A DNA stretch of 64,000 nucleotides from Candidatus Acetothermia bacterium (GTDB lineage: Bacteria; Bipolaricaulota; Bipolaricaulia; RBG-16-55-9; JANLFV01). The stretch lies in the NCBI GenBank assembly GCA_024653345.1, contig JANLFV010000005.1, positions 76,951 through 140,950 on the forward strand, written 5' to 3'. Under the pieces are notes generated by a model. The model saw only the letters and a list, made by a program, of their open reading frames with translations, was not told the DNA's origin and searched no databases. Below, in pieces: positions 17,078 through 26,182 of this stretch. Position numbers and translations under genes: made by a program. Position 1 is the first letter of the stretch. Each line of letters begins with the position of its first letter.

Positions 17078-18852
17078 CTCCTTTGACCCTCGATGACACC
17101 CTTGCGCAAGGAGCGCAGCAGCCCCTGGCGCTCGCGCTGCTCCGCCAAGAGCCGCTGAGCCACCTCTCGTTCGCCGTGCTCCTCCGCCTCCAGAAGCTTC
17201 TGTTTCAGCTCGCGCAGCTCCCGCTCCAGCCGCGGGAGCCGGAGCGCCGCGAGCGCGTCGCGGATCGCCCTCTCCCGATCGGTGAACTCCACCTGGGAGA
17301 GAGCCAGCTCGGTCACCGTCCGTTGGTCAGCCTCCTCGAGGACCTCCAACAACCGCTCCGGCCGGAGAGGGCCGTCCCCCTGCTGGGCGAAGATTGCCTC
17401 GATCAGCCTGGGGTAGCGGGTGAAGTCCCGCGGCTCCAACTCCTGCCGGGCCTGGTCGAGCGAGAGATCGCCCTGGATCAGGAAGTAGAGCAAGTGCTCC
17501 TCCGGCCCCCAGGGGGCTGCGGGACCGCCCGGTCGTGCGGCTCGCGCGCGCGGGCCGGGCTGAGCCTGGGCCGGCCGCCGCTGGCGGGCCACCTCCAGTT
17601 CGACCTCCTCCTCCGCCAGGCCGAAGGCCTCGGCCAAGCCCCGGATCAGCTCATGCCGGAGCGGCCGAGAGGCGATCCCCTCGATGAAGGAGCCGGCCTC
17701 GGCGAGGAGCCGCTCGACCCGGAGCGGGTCGCGGTCCGGGGCCTGCGCGGCCAGGTGGGCCACATAGAACTTGTGGAAGGGGAGGGCCTGCTCCCGGACG
17801 GCCTGGAAGGCCGCTGCCCCGCCCTCTCGGATCAGGCTATCGGGGTCTTCCTCGCTGGGGAGGAGGGCCACGAGCACCTCGAGCCCGGCGTTCCGGAGCG
17901 CCCGCATCCCGCGAAGCGAGGCGGCCTCGCCCGCGGCGTCCCGGTCGTAGGCCAGAACCACCCGCTCGGCATACCGGCGCAGGAGCTGGGCTTGCTGCTC
18001 CGTGAGGGCCGTCCCCATCGTCGCGACCGCGTTCGTGAATCCCGCTTGATGGAGGCTGATCGCATCGAGGTAGCCCTCGACGAGGATCAGCTCCGCGTAA
18101 GTCGCACTTCCTTTCGCCTGGCGGGCGAGATGGAGCGCGAAGAGCGCCTCGCCCTTGGTGAAGAGCGGCGTGTTCGCGATGTTCAGGTATTTCGGGTCGC
18201 CCTCGCGCTCGCGCAACAGCCGCCCGGCGAACCCGATCACTCGCCCCTGGGGGTCGGCGAGAGGGAAGATCAGCCGGTCCCGAAAGCGGTCGTAGTAGCC
18301 GCCCTCCCGAGCTTGGACGACCAGCCCCAACTGGCTGAGCAGGCGCTGGTCCTCTTCCGTCCGGCCGAACCGGCGCAAGAGACTATCCCAGCCGGGGAGG
18401 GCGTAGCCGAGCCTGAACCTCTCGCAGGACTCCGCGGTGATCCCCCTCTCGAGGAGATAGCGCCGGGCGGCCGTCCCGGGCTCGTCCTGGAGGTTCTTCT
18501 GGAAGTAATCGGCCACTCGCTCGTTCAGCTCGTAGAGCCGGGCGAGCGGGCTCCCCGGCCCGCGGCGGGCGAGTTCGACCCCCGTCTCGCGGCCCAGCCG
18601 CTCGACCGCCTCTTGGAAGGAGAGCCGCTCGATCTTCATCAGGAACTTGAAGATGTCCCCGCCCTCGCCGCAGCCGAAGCAGTGGAAGAGCTTCTTCTCC
18701 GGGTCGAGGACCATGCTGGGGCGCTTGTCGGGATGGAAGGGGCAGATGGCCATGTAATTCTTCCCGCTCCGCTTGAGGGCGAGATAGCGGGAGAGGACCG
18801 CGACCGCGTCAACCCGCTCTCGGATCAGATCTAGCTCCTCTCGGGTGGCCAT
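17074..18852 (-). CDS. dnaG: DNA primase
   Basis: The 592-residue protein has the CHC2 zinc domain ([10 protein letters not shown] and [11 protein letters not shown], about 38-65), the RNA-polymerase domain with the TOPRIM motif [16 protein letters not shown] and [12 protein letters not shown], and a C-terminal helicase-binding region after an Arg/Pro-rich linker (about 440-455). It makes RNA primers at the replication fork. It overlaps the MBL hydrolase gene by 22 nt and rpoD by 4 nt, so the three are probably translated together. Confidence 0.97.
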   Translation of the reverse strand: MATREELDLIRERVDAVAVLSRYLALKRSGKNYMAICPFHPDKRPSMVLDPEKKLFHCFGCGEGGDIFKFLMKIERLSFQEAVERLGRETGVELARRGPGSPLARLYELNERVADYFQKNLQDEPGTAARRYLLERGITAESCERFRLGYALPGWDSLLRRFGRTEEDQRLLSQLGLVVQAREGGYYDRFRDRLIFPLADPQGRVIGFAGRLLREREGDPKYLNIANTPLFTKGEALFALHLARQAKGSATYAELILVEGYLDAISLHQAGFTNAVATMGTALTEQQAQLLRRYAERVVLAYDRDAAGEAASLRGMRALRNAGLEVLVALLPSEEDPDSLIREGGAAAFQAVREQALPFHKFYVAHLAAQAPDRDPLRVERLLAEAGSFIEGIASRPLRHELIRGLAEAFGLAEEEVELEVARQRRPAQAQPGPRARAARPGGPAAPWGPEEHLLYFLIQGDLSLDQARQELEPRDFTRYPRLIEAIFAQQGDGPLRPERLLEVLEEADQRTVTELALSQVEFTDRERAIRDALAALRLPRLERELRELKQKLLEAEEHGEREVAQRLLAEQRERQGLLRSLRKGVIEGQRR

Positions 18853-19451
18853 CGCACCTGCAGTTCGCGGAGGAAGGGGTTGCTGATCCGCTCCCGGGCC
18901 AGGGTCGTCTCCGGCCCGTGGCCGGGATGGATCAGGAAATCTCCGTCCAGCTCCATGATCCGCCGCAGGGAGCGGTCCATCGCCTCTTGAGAGCCGCCGG
19001 GGAGGTCGGTCCGCCCGATCGAGCCCGAAAAGAGCAGGTCCCCCACGAAGAGCCGCTCGTCGGCGAGGAAGACGACGCTCCCGGGCGAGTGGCCCGGGGT
19101 ATGGAGGACCCGCAGGCTCTCCCCGTCCTTCCCGAGGGCGATCAGGGTGCCTTCTTCCAGGAGGCCGTCCGGCTCGAGGTCGGGGAGGAACCAGCGGAGG
19201 CCGTCGAGATCGGCCCCGTGAAGGAGGAGCTCGGCCTGGGGGAACTCGCGCTTGAGCCTGGGGGCCCCGCCGAGGTGGTCGGGATGGCCGTGGGTGAGGA
19301 GGATATACCTCACCCGCTGGCCGGCGAGCCGCTCGAGGAGCTGCTCCTCGTCCGCCCCGGGGTCGATGACTGCCGCCTCGCCGCCCCAGTTGAGGATATA
19401 GCAGTTCGTCTCGAGCTCTCCCAGGACGAGGCGCTCAACTTCTAGCTTCAT
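18831..19451 (-). CDS. MBL-fold metallo-hydrolase (glyoxalase II-like)
   Basis: This 206-residue single-domain hydrolase has THGHPDHLGG, HTPGHSPGSVVF, VGDLLFSGSIGRTDL and HPGHGPETTL, the full set of dinuclear metal ligands of the hydroxyacylglutathione-hydrolase-like branch. The start MKLEVERLVLGELETNCYIL is typical of these YcbL-like proteins. The substrate is unknown. It overlaps comFC by 17 nt and dnaG by 22 nt, which suggests co-translation rather than a shared pathway. Confidence 0.87.
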   Translation of the reverse strand: MKLEVERLVLGELETNCYILNWGGEAAVIDPGADEEQLLERLAGQRVRYILLTHGHPDHLGGAPRLKREFPQAELLLHGADLDGLRWFLPDLEPDGLLEEGTLIALGKDGESLRVLHTPGHSPGSVVFLADERLFVGDLLFSGSIGRTDLPGGSQEAMDRSLRRIMELDGDFLIHPGHGPETTLARERISNPFLRELQVRWPPERS

Positions 19452-20193
19452 CGCTGGCCTCCCTCGCTCCCGCTCGGGCGACGGTCAGGACATAGACCTC
19501 CTCGTAGCCGGCCTCGCGGAGCGCCCGGCTGCACTCCTCGGCCGTCGCGCCCGTGGTGTAGACATCGTCGATGAGCAAGATCGCCCCGTGCTCCGCTTCC
19601 AGGCACGAGGCGAAGGCTCCGCGGACATTCGCTCGTCGCTCCTCCGGCCCGAGGGCCGTCTGCTCCAAAGTCTCCCGGACCTTGGCGAGCGCTGAGACCA
19701 CGGGCAGCCCGGCGAGCCTCCCCAGCTGGCGAGCCAGCAGCTCCGCCTGGTTGAACCCCCGCTCGCGCTCCTTCCTCCTCGTCATCGGGACGAAGGTCAG
19801 GGCCTCGACCCGCGGCAATAGCTCAGCCCCGGCCTCGAGGAGGTAGCGTGCTAGCTCACGGGCCAGGGCCCGCTCGCCCCCGAACTTCAGGCCCTTGATC
19901 AGCTCCGCCAGGCCGGCCTCGTAGTAGCCGAAGCTCCGCGCCTCGGTGAAGAACCACGGCCGGTCGGCGCACTCCTTACAGAGGTCGGCCGCCGGATCGG
20001 CGAGCGGCGCGCCGCAGCGGGCGCATCCCGGCTCGTCCGGCCTCGGGCGGGGGAGCCCGGAATAACAGCTGAGGCAGAGGAGCCCGTCCTCTAACGGCTT
20101 GCCACAAAGGTAGCAGTGCGGCGGGTAGAGGAGCTTCAGCGCCCCTCGGGCGAACTGGTCCAGCAGCACCGCACTGCGCTCCGCGACGGTCAT
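19435..20193 (-). CDS. comFC: ComF-family phosphoribosyltransferase-like protein
   Basis: The 252-residue protein has an N-terminal zinc ribbon (CYLCGKPLEDGLLCLSC and CARCGAPL with CKEC, about 26-85) and a phosphoribosyltransferase domain with RGFNQAELLARQL and the PRPP loop ILLIDDVYTTGATAEEC. ComF proteins are needed for DNA uptake in naturally competent bacteria; the biochemical role is not settled. The start overlaps the stop of the 57-residue gene as ATGA. Confidence 0.9.
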   Translation of the reverse strand: MTVAERSAVLLDQFARGALKLLYPPHCYLCGKPLEDGLLCLSCYSGLPRPRPDEPGCARCGAPLADPAADLCKECADRPWFFTEARSFGYYEAGLAELIKGLKFGGERALARELARYLLEAGAELLPRVEALTFVPMTRRKERERGFNQAELLARQLGRLAGLPVVSALAKVRETLEQTALGPEERRANVRGAFASCLEAEHGAILLIDDVYTTGATAEECSRALREAGYEEVYVLTVARAGAREASDEARS

Positions 20194-20363
20194 CTCTCAG
20201 GCCTCGTCGAGAAGCAGGGCCGGACGACCCTCAGCCGGTCTTCGTGGCCGCGGAGGTCGAGGAGGCGGGGGGCGATCGCCTCGCCCGGGCCGGGGAGAGG
20301 GAGCGCGAGAAGCCTGCTCGTCCCGGCCTCGATCACCAAGACCGCCGGTCTGCCACCGCTCAT
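20190..20363 (-). CDS. 57-residue protein of unknown function (orf57)
   Basis: The small gene runs from an ATG that overlaps the pdxT stop (ATGA) to a TGA that overlaps the comFC start (ATGA). The product begins MSGGRPAVLVIEAGTSRLLA, then PLPGPGEAIAP and RLLDLRGHEDRLRVVRPCF. It looks like a compact beta-rich domain with neither signal nor membrane segment. Overlap of exactly four bases on both sides, as seen between other real genes here, is strong evidence that it is translated. I do not recognise a family and assign no function. Confidence 0.65.
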   Translation of the reverse strand: MSGGRPAVLVIEAGTSRLLALPLPGPGEAIAPRLLDLRGHEDRLRVVRPCFSTRPER

Positions 20364-20941
20364 CTCACCTCCCGCTCAGCGCCCAGGCTGAGGAAATAAC
20401 GATGGAGCGAGAGGTTCCCCGTCAGCTCGGGATGGAAGCTGCTCACGAGGATGTTCCCCTCCCGGGCGAGGACCGGCACCCCGTCGTGATAGGCCAAGGC
20501 TTGGACATTCGGCCCGAGCCGCTCGATCTTCGGGGCCCGGATGAAAACGGCCCGGAGTGCCCCGAGCCCGGCGATCTCGAGGTCCTCTTCGAAGCTGTCG
20601 ATCTGCCGGCCGTAGGCGTTCCTCCGGACGGCGATGTCGATCAGCCCGAGCGGTTCGACCCCATCTCGCCCAGTTACCAGCTCCCGGGCCAGCAGGATCA
20701 GCCCGGCGCAGGTCCCGAAGATCGGGAGGCCCGCCCGGCCCAGTCGCCGCAGCTCGCGGTCTAGACCGCTCTCCCTTAGTAGAAGGGAGATGGCCGTCGA
20801 CTCCCCGCCGGGGATGATCAGCCGCTCAACATCCTTGAGGTCCTCCGGCCGGCGGACCTCCACCCCCTGGGCGCCGAGCCGCTCCACCGCCCGGAGGTGC
20901 TCCCGGAAGTCGCCCTGCAGCGCCAGGACCCCGACTTTCAT
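20360..20941 (-). CDS. pdxT: pyridoxal 5'-phosphate synthase glutaminase subunit
   Basis: The 193-residue class I glutamine amidotransferase begins MKVGVLALQGDFREHL, with PGGESTAI, GTCAGLILLA (nucleophile Cys) and SSFHPELT (catalytic His, Glu). It supplies ammonia to PdxS in the DXP-independent pathway for vitamin B6. pdxS lies 103 nt upstream on the same strand. The gap carries TTGCACACGCGC, a partial match to the dispersed motif found at 16062. Confidence 0.96.
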   Translation of the reverse strand: MKVGVLALQGDFREHLRAVERLGAQGVEVRRPEDLKDVERLIIPGGESTAISLLLRESGLDRELRRLGRAGLPIFGTCAGLILLARELVTGRDGVEPLGLIDIAVRRNAYGRQIDSFEEDLEIAGLGALRAVFIRAPKIERLGPNVQALAYHDGVPVLAREGNILVSSFHPELTGNLSLHRYFLSLGAEREVR

Positions 20942-21044
20942 ACTAACCTTAGTAGGTGTGCACTTTGGGAAGCTGGCACGCTAACGGTCACGGAGCGAGG
21001 CTCCCTTGCACACGCGCGAACGTGCGGACGCGCCAACGCTCGTC

Positions 21045-21920
21045 TCATCTCGTCTGGAGCAATTGCTCTTGGGGGATCTCTTCGATCGCGATCCCCTTCA
21101 TCGGCTCGCCCAGGCCGGCACTGATCTCGGCCAACTTCTGGGGATCGCTGTAGTAGGTGACGGCCTGGACGATCGCCCTAGCCCGCCGCTCCGGGTCGCT
21201 CGACTTGAAGATCCCGCTCCCCACGAAGACCCCGTCCGCCCCGAGCTGCATCATCATCGCCGCATCGGCTGGGGTGGCAATTCCGCCCGCAGCGAAGTTC
21301 ACCACCGGGAGCCGGCCGGCCTCGACGATCGCCTGGAGGACCGCGAGCGGGGCGCCCAGCTCCTTCGCATACTCGACCAGCTCCTCCTCGGGCATGTGCT
21401 GGGCCTCGCGGACCTGCTTGTTGATCAACCGCATGTGCCGGACGGCCTCGATCACATTCCCCGTCCCCGCCTCCCCCTTGGTCCGGAGCATCGCCGCCCC
21501 CTCGGCCAGCCGGCGGGCCGCCTCCCCCAGGTCGCGACAGCCGCAGACGAACGGCACCCTGAAGCGCCACTTGTCGATGTGGTGCCAGGGATCGGCGGGG
21601 GTGAGCACTTCGGATTCATCGATGTAGTCCACTCCGAGGGCCTCGAGGATCTGGGCCTCGACAAAGTGGCCGATCCGGACCTTGGCCATCACCGGGATGG
21701 AGACCGCGGCCTGAATCTCCTTAATCTTCTGAGGATCGGCCATCCTCGCCACCCCTCCTGCGGCACGGATGTCGGCGGGCACGCGCTCGAGGGCCATCAC
21801 CGCCACTGCTCCGGCCTCCTCGGCGATCCGGGCCTGCTCGGCGTTCGTCACGTCCATGATCACGCCCCCCTTGAGCATCTCGGCCAGCCCGCTCTTCACC
21901 TTGAAGGTCCCGCGTTCCAT
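21045..21920 (-). CDS. pdxS: pyridoxal 5'-phosphate synthase lyase subunit
   Basis: The 291-residue (beta/alpha)8 barrel has [50 protein letters not shown], the lysine and aspartate motifs of PdxS and [14 protein letters not shown]. It builds PLP from ribose 5-phosphate, glyceraldehyde 3-phosphate and ammonia, as a dodecamer with PdxT. AAGGAGG lies 5 nt before the ATG. It is the first gene after the promoter at 21954-21982, which probably also serves the genes down to miaA. Confidence 0.97.
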   Translation of the reverse strand: MERGTFKVKSGLAEMLKGGVIMDVTNAEQARIAEEAGAVAVMALERVPADIRAAGGVARMADPQKIKEIQAAVSIPVMAKVRIGHFVEAQILEALGVDYIDESEVLTPADPWHHIDKWRFRVPFVCGCRDLGEAARRLAEGAAMLRTKGEAGTGNVIEAVRHMRLINKQVREAQHMPEEELVEYAKELGAPLAVLQAIVEAGRLPVVNFAAGGIATPADAAMMMQLGADGVFVGSGIFKSSDPERRARAIVQAVTYYSDPQKLAEISAGLGEPMKGIAIEEIPQEQLLQTR

Positions 21921-21953
21921 TCCTCCCTCCTTTTCTCACCAGATTGCACTGGA

Positions 21954-21982
21954 ATTATACCGACCCTGCCGGACTACCTCAA
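21954..21982 (-). promoter_or_regulatory. promoter of the pdxS-pdxT-orf57-comFC-MBL-dnaG-rpoD-miaA run
   Basis: TTGAGG (21977-21982), 17 bp, TATAAT (21954-21959) on the minus strand, about 34 nt upstream of the pdxS ATG. It is the only clear promoter upstream of the closely spaced genes to 15083. Confidence 0.6.
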
Positions 21983-21997
21983 GGGGACGGGCAAGGA

Positions 21998-22016
21998 TCT
22001 CCCCGCCCCGGGGAGA
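21998..22016. terminator. hairpin after iorB
   Basis: TCTCCCCG-CCC-CGGGGAGA: an 8-bp perfect stem with a 3-nt loop, between the iorB stop and the pdxS promoter. There is no U-tract on the minus strand, so termination is probable but not certain. Confidence 0.45.
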
Positions 22017-22040
22017 GGAAACTGGGCTCCTCAGCGCGGG

Positions 22041-22664
22041 TCAGCTGGCGGCGGGCGCCGCGAGGGCGCGAGCGATCGCCTCTCGCCCGATCCTCCAGGC
22101 CCGGAGGTTCACCTCGGCGAAGCGGGGTGCGAACGCCTCTATCCGCTCCTCCAGGGCCGCGACGGGGAAGGGGAGGAGCTCAGTCGCGCTGAGCGCCCCG
22201 AGCATCACCATGTTCAGCGCCAGGGGGGAGCCGGCCTCCTGGGCCAGGGCCGTCGCGTCGAGCTTGAGGAACTGCTTCACATGCCCCTTGACCTCCGCGA
22301 AGGCCCGCTCGAGGTCGGGATATCTCCCCAAGCGGAGCGAGACGGTGATCGGCCTGATCGGATGGGTGTTGGTGATCACCCAGCCCTTTGGGGAGACCTT
22401 CTTTAGGGGGCCGAGCGCGCGGAGGGCCTCGAGCGGCTCGAAGGCCAGGAGCAGATCGGCCGCGCCCCGGCCGAGGATCGGGCTCCGATAGCCCCCGAGC
22501 AGGACCGCCGTCTCCACGATCCCCCCGCGCTGGGCCATCCCGTGAACCTCGCTCACGAGGGCCTCGACGCCCGAGCGGAGGGCCGCCTCGCCCAAGAGCC
22601 GGGCGGCGGTCAGCGAGCCCTGGCCCCCGACACCGATCAGATAAACCTTCAGCCGCTCAGGCAA
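22041..22664 (-). CDS. iorB: indolepyruvate:ferredoxin oxidoreductase, beta subunit
   Basis: The 207-residue protein begins with VYLIGVGGQGSLTAARLLGEAA and has SEVHGMAQRGG, the signature of the gamma-type domain of 2-oxoacid:ferredoxin oxidoreductases (IorB). With IorA it oxidatively decarboxylates aryl pyruvates to aryl-acetyl-CoA and reduces ferredoxin. I place the start at TTG 22664: GGAGG lies 9 nt upstream and the preceding stop falls within the first codons; any earlier in-frame stretch is an Arg/Ser-rich shadow of the upstream gene. It is the third gene of the operon. Confidence 0.88.
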   Translation of the reverse strand: MPERLKVYLIGVGGQGSLTAARLLGEAALRSGVEALVSEVHGMAQRGGIVETAVLLGGYRSPILGRGAADLLLAFEPLEALRALGPLKKVSPKGWVITNTHPIRPITVSLRLGRYPDLERAFAEVKGHVKQFLKLDATALAQEAGSPLALNMVMLGALSATELLPFPVAALEERIEAFAPRFAEVNLRAWRIGREAIARALAAPAAS

Positions 22665-24408
22665 CGGCTTTCTCCTCCTCCACTTCCGCCTCGACGAGGG
22701 CGTCGTTCGGGCAGAGCTGGGCGCAGACCCCACAGCCGTTGCACAGGACCTCATCGACTGCGATCTGGCCGTCGTCGGTGAGGGCGAGGGCCGGGCAGGC
22801 GAAGGTGTCGAGACAAGCGTTGCAGTTCGCGCACAGGCCGCAGGCCAGGCACCGCCGGGCCTCGGCGCGGGCCGCGGGCTCGTCGAGCCCGAGCTCGACC
22901 GGCCGGAAGTCCGCGATCCGCTCGCCCGCGGGAGCCTGGGGGAGCTCGACCCGCCGCTCCTCGGGGACCTCCGGAGGGTGATAGCGCTCCTCGCGCTCCG
23001 CATCGGCAGGGGAGTAGAAGCAGACCTTCTTGGCCTCCTTGGGGCGGAGGTAGCGGTCGATCCCGGCTGCAGCCCGCTTCCCGGCGGCGATCGCCGCGAT
23101 GACCGTCGCCGGGCCACTCACTAGGTCCCCTCCGGCGAAGAGCTTCTCGACCGAGGTCATCATCCGGTCGTCCACCTCGATCCAGCCGTGGCTGGCCCGG
23201 GCTAGGCTCAGGCCCTGCCAGGGGCGGGGGTCCATCTCCTGGCCGATGGCCACGATCGCGGTCTCCGCCTCGAGTGCGAATTCCGAGCCGGGGATCGGGA
23301 CCGGCCGCCGGCGGCCGCTGGCGTCCGGCTCCCCCAGCTCGGTGCGGACCAGTTCAATCCCGCGCAACCGGCCGTCGTCGGTAACGAACCGCACAGGCGA
23401 GACCAGCTCGAGCAGCTCGATCCCCTCAGCCTCGGCCTGCTCGAGTTGCTCGTGGTGGGCCGGCAGCTCGGCCCGCGAGCGACGATACAAGATGGCGACC
23501 TTTCGCCCTCCCAGCCGGAGGGCAGAGCGCGCGCTGTCGAGGGCCGCGTCCCCTCCACCGATCACGACTACGCGGGGCCCGACGTGCGGCCGCTCCCAGC
23601 CGAGGTTCACCCCGCGCAGGAAACGGAGGCCCTCGACCACTCCTTCGGCCTCCTCACCTGGAATCCCTAACCGGAGGCCGCGCTGCGCCCCGACGGCGAG
23701 GAAGACGGCCTCGTAGCGCTGGAGCAGTTCTTCCAGGGGGACATCCTCGCCGACCTGGATCTTCCCTCTGAAGGTCACGCCCAGCTCGAGGACCTCTTCG
23801 AGCTCCTCCTCCAGGACGGCCCGCGGAAGGCGATACTCCGGAATCCCGCTCAGCATCAGCCCGCCCGGCTTTGCCAGCCGGTCGAAGACCGTCACGGAGT
23901 AGCCGCGAAGGCGGAGGTCGTGAGCTGCGGTCAACCCAGCCGGGCCGGCCCCGATCACCGCGACCTTGTGGCCGTTCTCTGCGATTTCGGCCCGCAGCTC
24001 GTCGAGGACCCTCCCGCGGAGCTCGGGGGTGACTCGCTCGGCCGCAAACCGCTTCAGGGCGTTGATCGCGATCGGCTGGTCGTAATCGCCCCGGATGCAG
24101 GCGGCCTCGCAGGGGTGGGGGCAGACCCAGCCCAGGGTCCGGGGGAAGGGGACGCGCGAGCGGATCAGCCGATAGGCCTCCTCATCGAGGCCAGCGGCGA
24201 TCAGCCCGATGTAGCCCTGGACGCAGATGTTCGCCGGGCAGGCGGCAACGCAGGGCGGGAGGAGCATCTTCCGGGCTGGCCCGCTCCGGACCTTCTGGAG
24301 CGACCGGAAGGACTGATACAACAGCTCGCGCGGGACGGGGCAGCGGAAGCCCGGCTCGCCGTTCCAGCAGACCTTGCACCTCGTCGAATCGAGACGGACG
24401 AGCGCCAC
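22657..24408 (-). CDS. GltD-like FAD/NAD(P) oxidoreductase with C-terminal 2[4Fe-4S] ferredoxin domain
   Basis: The protein has about 583 residues. Its N-terminal Cys-rich segment (TRCKVCWNGEPGF, CVAACPANICVQGYI, CPHPCEAACIRG) and two Rossmann motifs (VAVIGAGPAGLTAA, VVVIGGGDAALDSA) mark the glutamate-synthase small-subunit family. The C-terminus (about 515-575) adds CGLCANCNACLDTFACPAL and CNGCGVCAQLCPNDA, the two-cluster ferredoxin normally found at the end of IorA. It probably passes electrons between the oxidoreductase, ferredoxin and NAD(P)H. I chose GTG 24408, with GGAGG 5 nt upstream and one base after the iorA stop; an earlier in-frame GTG is at 24435. Confidence 0.85.
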   Translation of the reverse strand: MALVRLDSTRCKVCWNGEPGFRCPVPRELLYQSFRSLQKVRSGPARKMLLPPCVAACPANICVQGYIGLIAAGLDEEAYRLIRSRVPFPRTLGWVCPHPCEAACIRGDYDQPIAINALKRFAAERVTPELRGRVLDELRAEIAENGHKVAVIGAGPAGLTAAHDLRLRGYSVTVFDRLAKPGGLMLSGIPEYRLPRAVLEEELEEVLELGVTFRGKIQVGEDVPLEELLQRYEAVFLAVGAQRGLRLGIPGEEAEGVVEGLRFLRGVNLGWERPHVGPRVVVIGGGDAALDSARSALRLGGRKVAILYRRSRAELPAHHEQLEQAEAEGIELLELVSPVRFVTDDGRLRGIELVRTELGEPDASGRRRPVPIPGSEFALEAETAIVAIGQEMDPRPWQGLSLARASHGWIEVDDRMMTSVEKLFAGGDLVSGPATVIAAIAAGKRAAAGIDRYLRPKEAKKVCFYSPADAEREERYHPPEVPEERRVELPQAPAGERIADFRPVELGLDEPAARAEARRCLACGLCANCNACLDTFACPALALTDDGQIAVDEVLCNGCGVCAQLCPNDALVEAEVEEEKAVA

Positions 24409-24409
24409 C

Positions 24410-26086
24410 TCAACCTCCGGAGCTGAGGAGGACACAGGGATGGCGAGAGATGACGGCCGTGACCTCCTCCTCGCTCTCTTTCAGCGCTTCCTCGAAGACC
24501 GCCGTGGCCTTCTGTAGGTCGACGGGATCGACTATGTGCACATGCCTCACACCACAGCCTTGAAGGAGGGTCTCGATCGGGACCGCGGGCGCGGGCCCGG
24601 TCGCGCAGAACTCGAGCCCGGGATGGGGCTGAAGGCCGGTCATCGCCGTCGTCCGGTTGTCGAGGACGACCACCAGGAACTTGTGCCGGTTGTGCACGGC
24701 ATTGACGATCGCCGGTATCCCGGCGTGGAAGAGGGTCGAGTCGCCGATGAACGCGATCACCCGCTGGTCGCTGGCCCGGGAGAAGCCTCCGGCCGTCCCG
24801 ACGGACGAGCCCATGCAGAGCAAATGGTCGGCCATCGCGAGCGGCGGGAGGAGGCCGAGCGTGTAGCAGCCGATGTCGGTGGCGAAGATCGTCTTCTCGA
24901 ACTCCGCGCCCAGGGCCAGCTTGAGCGCATAGTAGCTGGCCCGATGGGGGCAGCCGGGGCAGAGGACCGGCGGGCGGTCAGGGAGCCGATCGGGGCTCGT
25001 CCAGACCGGCTCAGGCTCGCTGTCACGGAGGCCCAGAACTTCAGCGATCGCGCTCCGCACCCGATCGGGGTCATACTCGTAGAGCCGGGAGAGGCCGCCC
25101 GTCCCCTTCCCATAGATCTTGACCTTCAGCTCCAATTCCTGGGCCAGGGCCCGCAGGCTCCTCTCCAGGACCGGCTCGAGCTCCTCCACCACCAGGGCTC
25201 GCTCGACCGACCCCAGGAAGCGTGCCACGAGCTTCCTGGGTAGTGGATGGCTCATCCCGAGCTTGAGGACGCTCACCCGCCCCTCAACGCCCAAATCCTC
25301 CAGGGCATCGCGCACATAGCTGTAGGAGACGCCCGAGGTCACGATCCCCAGCTCCTCCCCCTCACCGAGGACGAAGTTGAACGGCGATTCCTCGGCCCTC
25401 GCCTCGGCCCGCTCGAGCCGCTCCAGGAGGAGCTTATGCAGCGGCCTGGCGACTGAGGGGACGATGACGAACCTGAAAGGGTCCTTGTGAAAGCGGCCCT
25501 TCACCTTCCGGTCCTCCGGGGCGGGCAGCGGCCCGACTTCCACCCCGGCCCGGCTGTGAGAGACCCTGGTGGTCGTCCTTAACAGGACCGGCAGCTCGAG
25601 CTCCTCGGAGAGGGGGAAGGCCGCTTTCGCCATCGCATAGGCCTCCTGAGGGTCGGCCGGCTCGAGGAGCGGCGCGCCGGCGAGGAGGGCATAGTAGCGG
25701 TTGTCCTGCTCGTTCTGGGAGGAGTGCATGCTCGGGTCGTCCGCGGTCACCACCACCAGCCCGGCCCGGGTCCCGGTGTAGAGCGTGCTCATGAACGCGT
25801 CCGCGGCCACATTCAGCCCGACATGCTTCATCGCCACGAGCGCGCGGACCCCGCAGAGCGCCGCGGCCGTGGCCAGCTCGAGCGCCACCTTCTCGTTGAC
25901 CGAATACTCGAAGTAGATCCCGGTCTCCCGAGCCGACCGAGCGAGCGTGTCGCCGATCTCCGAGGCCGGTGTCCCGGGATAGGTCGTGGCGAACCCCAAG
26001 CCGGCCTCGAGCGCCCCGCGGGCGATCGCCTCATTCCCCAGCAGGAGGAGCCTCTCGCCCTTCTTCTCCTTCAATGCCCGCGGCAT
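24410..26086 (-). CDS. iorA: indolepyruvate:ferredoxin oxidoreductase, alpha subunit, lacking its ferredoxin tail
   Basis: The protein has about 558 residues. The pyrimidine-binding half begins LLLGNEAIARGALEAG and includes TTYPGTPASEIGDTL, EYSVNEKVALELA and DDPSMHSSQNEQDNR. The TPP/Mg half has CPGCPHRASYYAL, FATDIGCYTLG and FIGDSTLFHAGIPA. Classical IorA ends with two [4Fe-4S] clusters; this one stops at AVISRHPCVLLSSGG, and the missing domain is at the end of the next gene. The -10 box at 26096-26101 overlaps the GTG at 26095, so I use the ATG at 26086, which leaves a leader of about 3 nt. Confidence 0.93.
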   Translation of the reverse strand: MPRALKEKKGERLLLLGNEAIARGALEAGLGFATTYPGTPASEIGDTLARSARETGIYFEYSVNEKVALELATAAALCGVRALVAMKHVGLNVAADAFMSTLYTGTRAGLVVVTADDPSMHSSQNEQDNRYYALLAGAPLLEPADPQEAYAMAKAAFPLSEELELPVLLRTTTRVSHSRAGVEVGPLPAPEDRKVKGRFHKDPFRFVIVPSVARPLHKLLLERLERAEARAEESPFNFVLGEGEELGIVTSGVSYSYVRDALEDLGVEGRVSVLKLGMSHPLPRKLVARFLGSVERALVVEELEPVLERSLRALAQELELKVKIYGKGTGGLSRLYEYDPDRVRSAIAEVLGLRDSEPEPVWTSPDRLPDRPPVLCPGCPHRASYYALKLALGAEFEKTIFATDIGCYTLGLLPPLAMADHLLCMGSSVGTAGGFSRASDQRVIAFIGDSTLFHAGIPAIVNAVHNRHKFLVVVLDNRTTAMTGLQPHPGLEFCATGPAPAVPIETLLQGCGVRHVHIVDPVDLQKATAVFEEALKESEEEVTAVISRHPCVLLSSGG

Positions 26087-26095
26087 AGGGCTCAC

Positions 26096-26101
26096 ATTAT
26101 A
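26096..26101 (-). promoter_or_regulatory. extended -10 promoter of the ior operon
   Basis: TGATATAAT on the minus strand (TATAAT at 26096-26101). The predicted transcript start is near 26089, next to the ATG at 26086, so iorA should be leaderless or nearly so. Confidence 0.5.
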
Positions 26102-26137
26102 TCAGGAGGCCCGAGCGCGTGCAGTCGCGGGCGCGCG

Positions 26138-26167
26138 TTGACGCCGGTCCGGCGTTTGGGATAAGAT
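26138..26167 (+). promoter_or_regulatory. promoter of the MFS gene
   Basis: TTGACG (26138-26143), 18 bp, TAAGAT (26162-26167), with the ATG at 26183. The leader should be about 9 nt. It is divergent from the ior promoter. Confidence 0.55.
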
Positions 26168-26182
26168 CCGGCCTATCCGGGG

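Noticed and set aside
17083-18834. 583-codon open frame opposite dnaG
   Set aside because: A shadow of dnaG with low-complexity composition and no recognisable motif.
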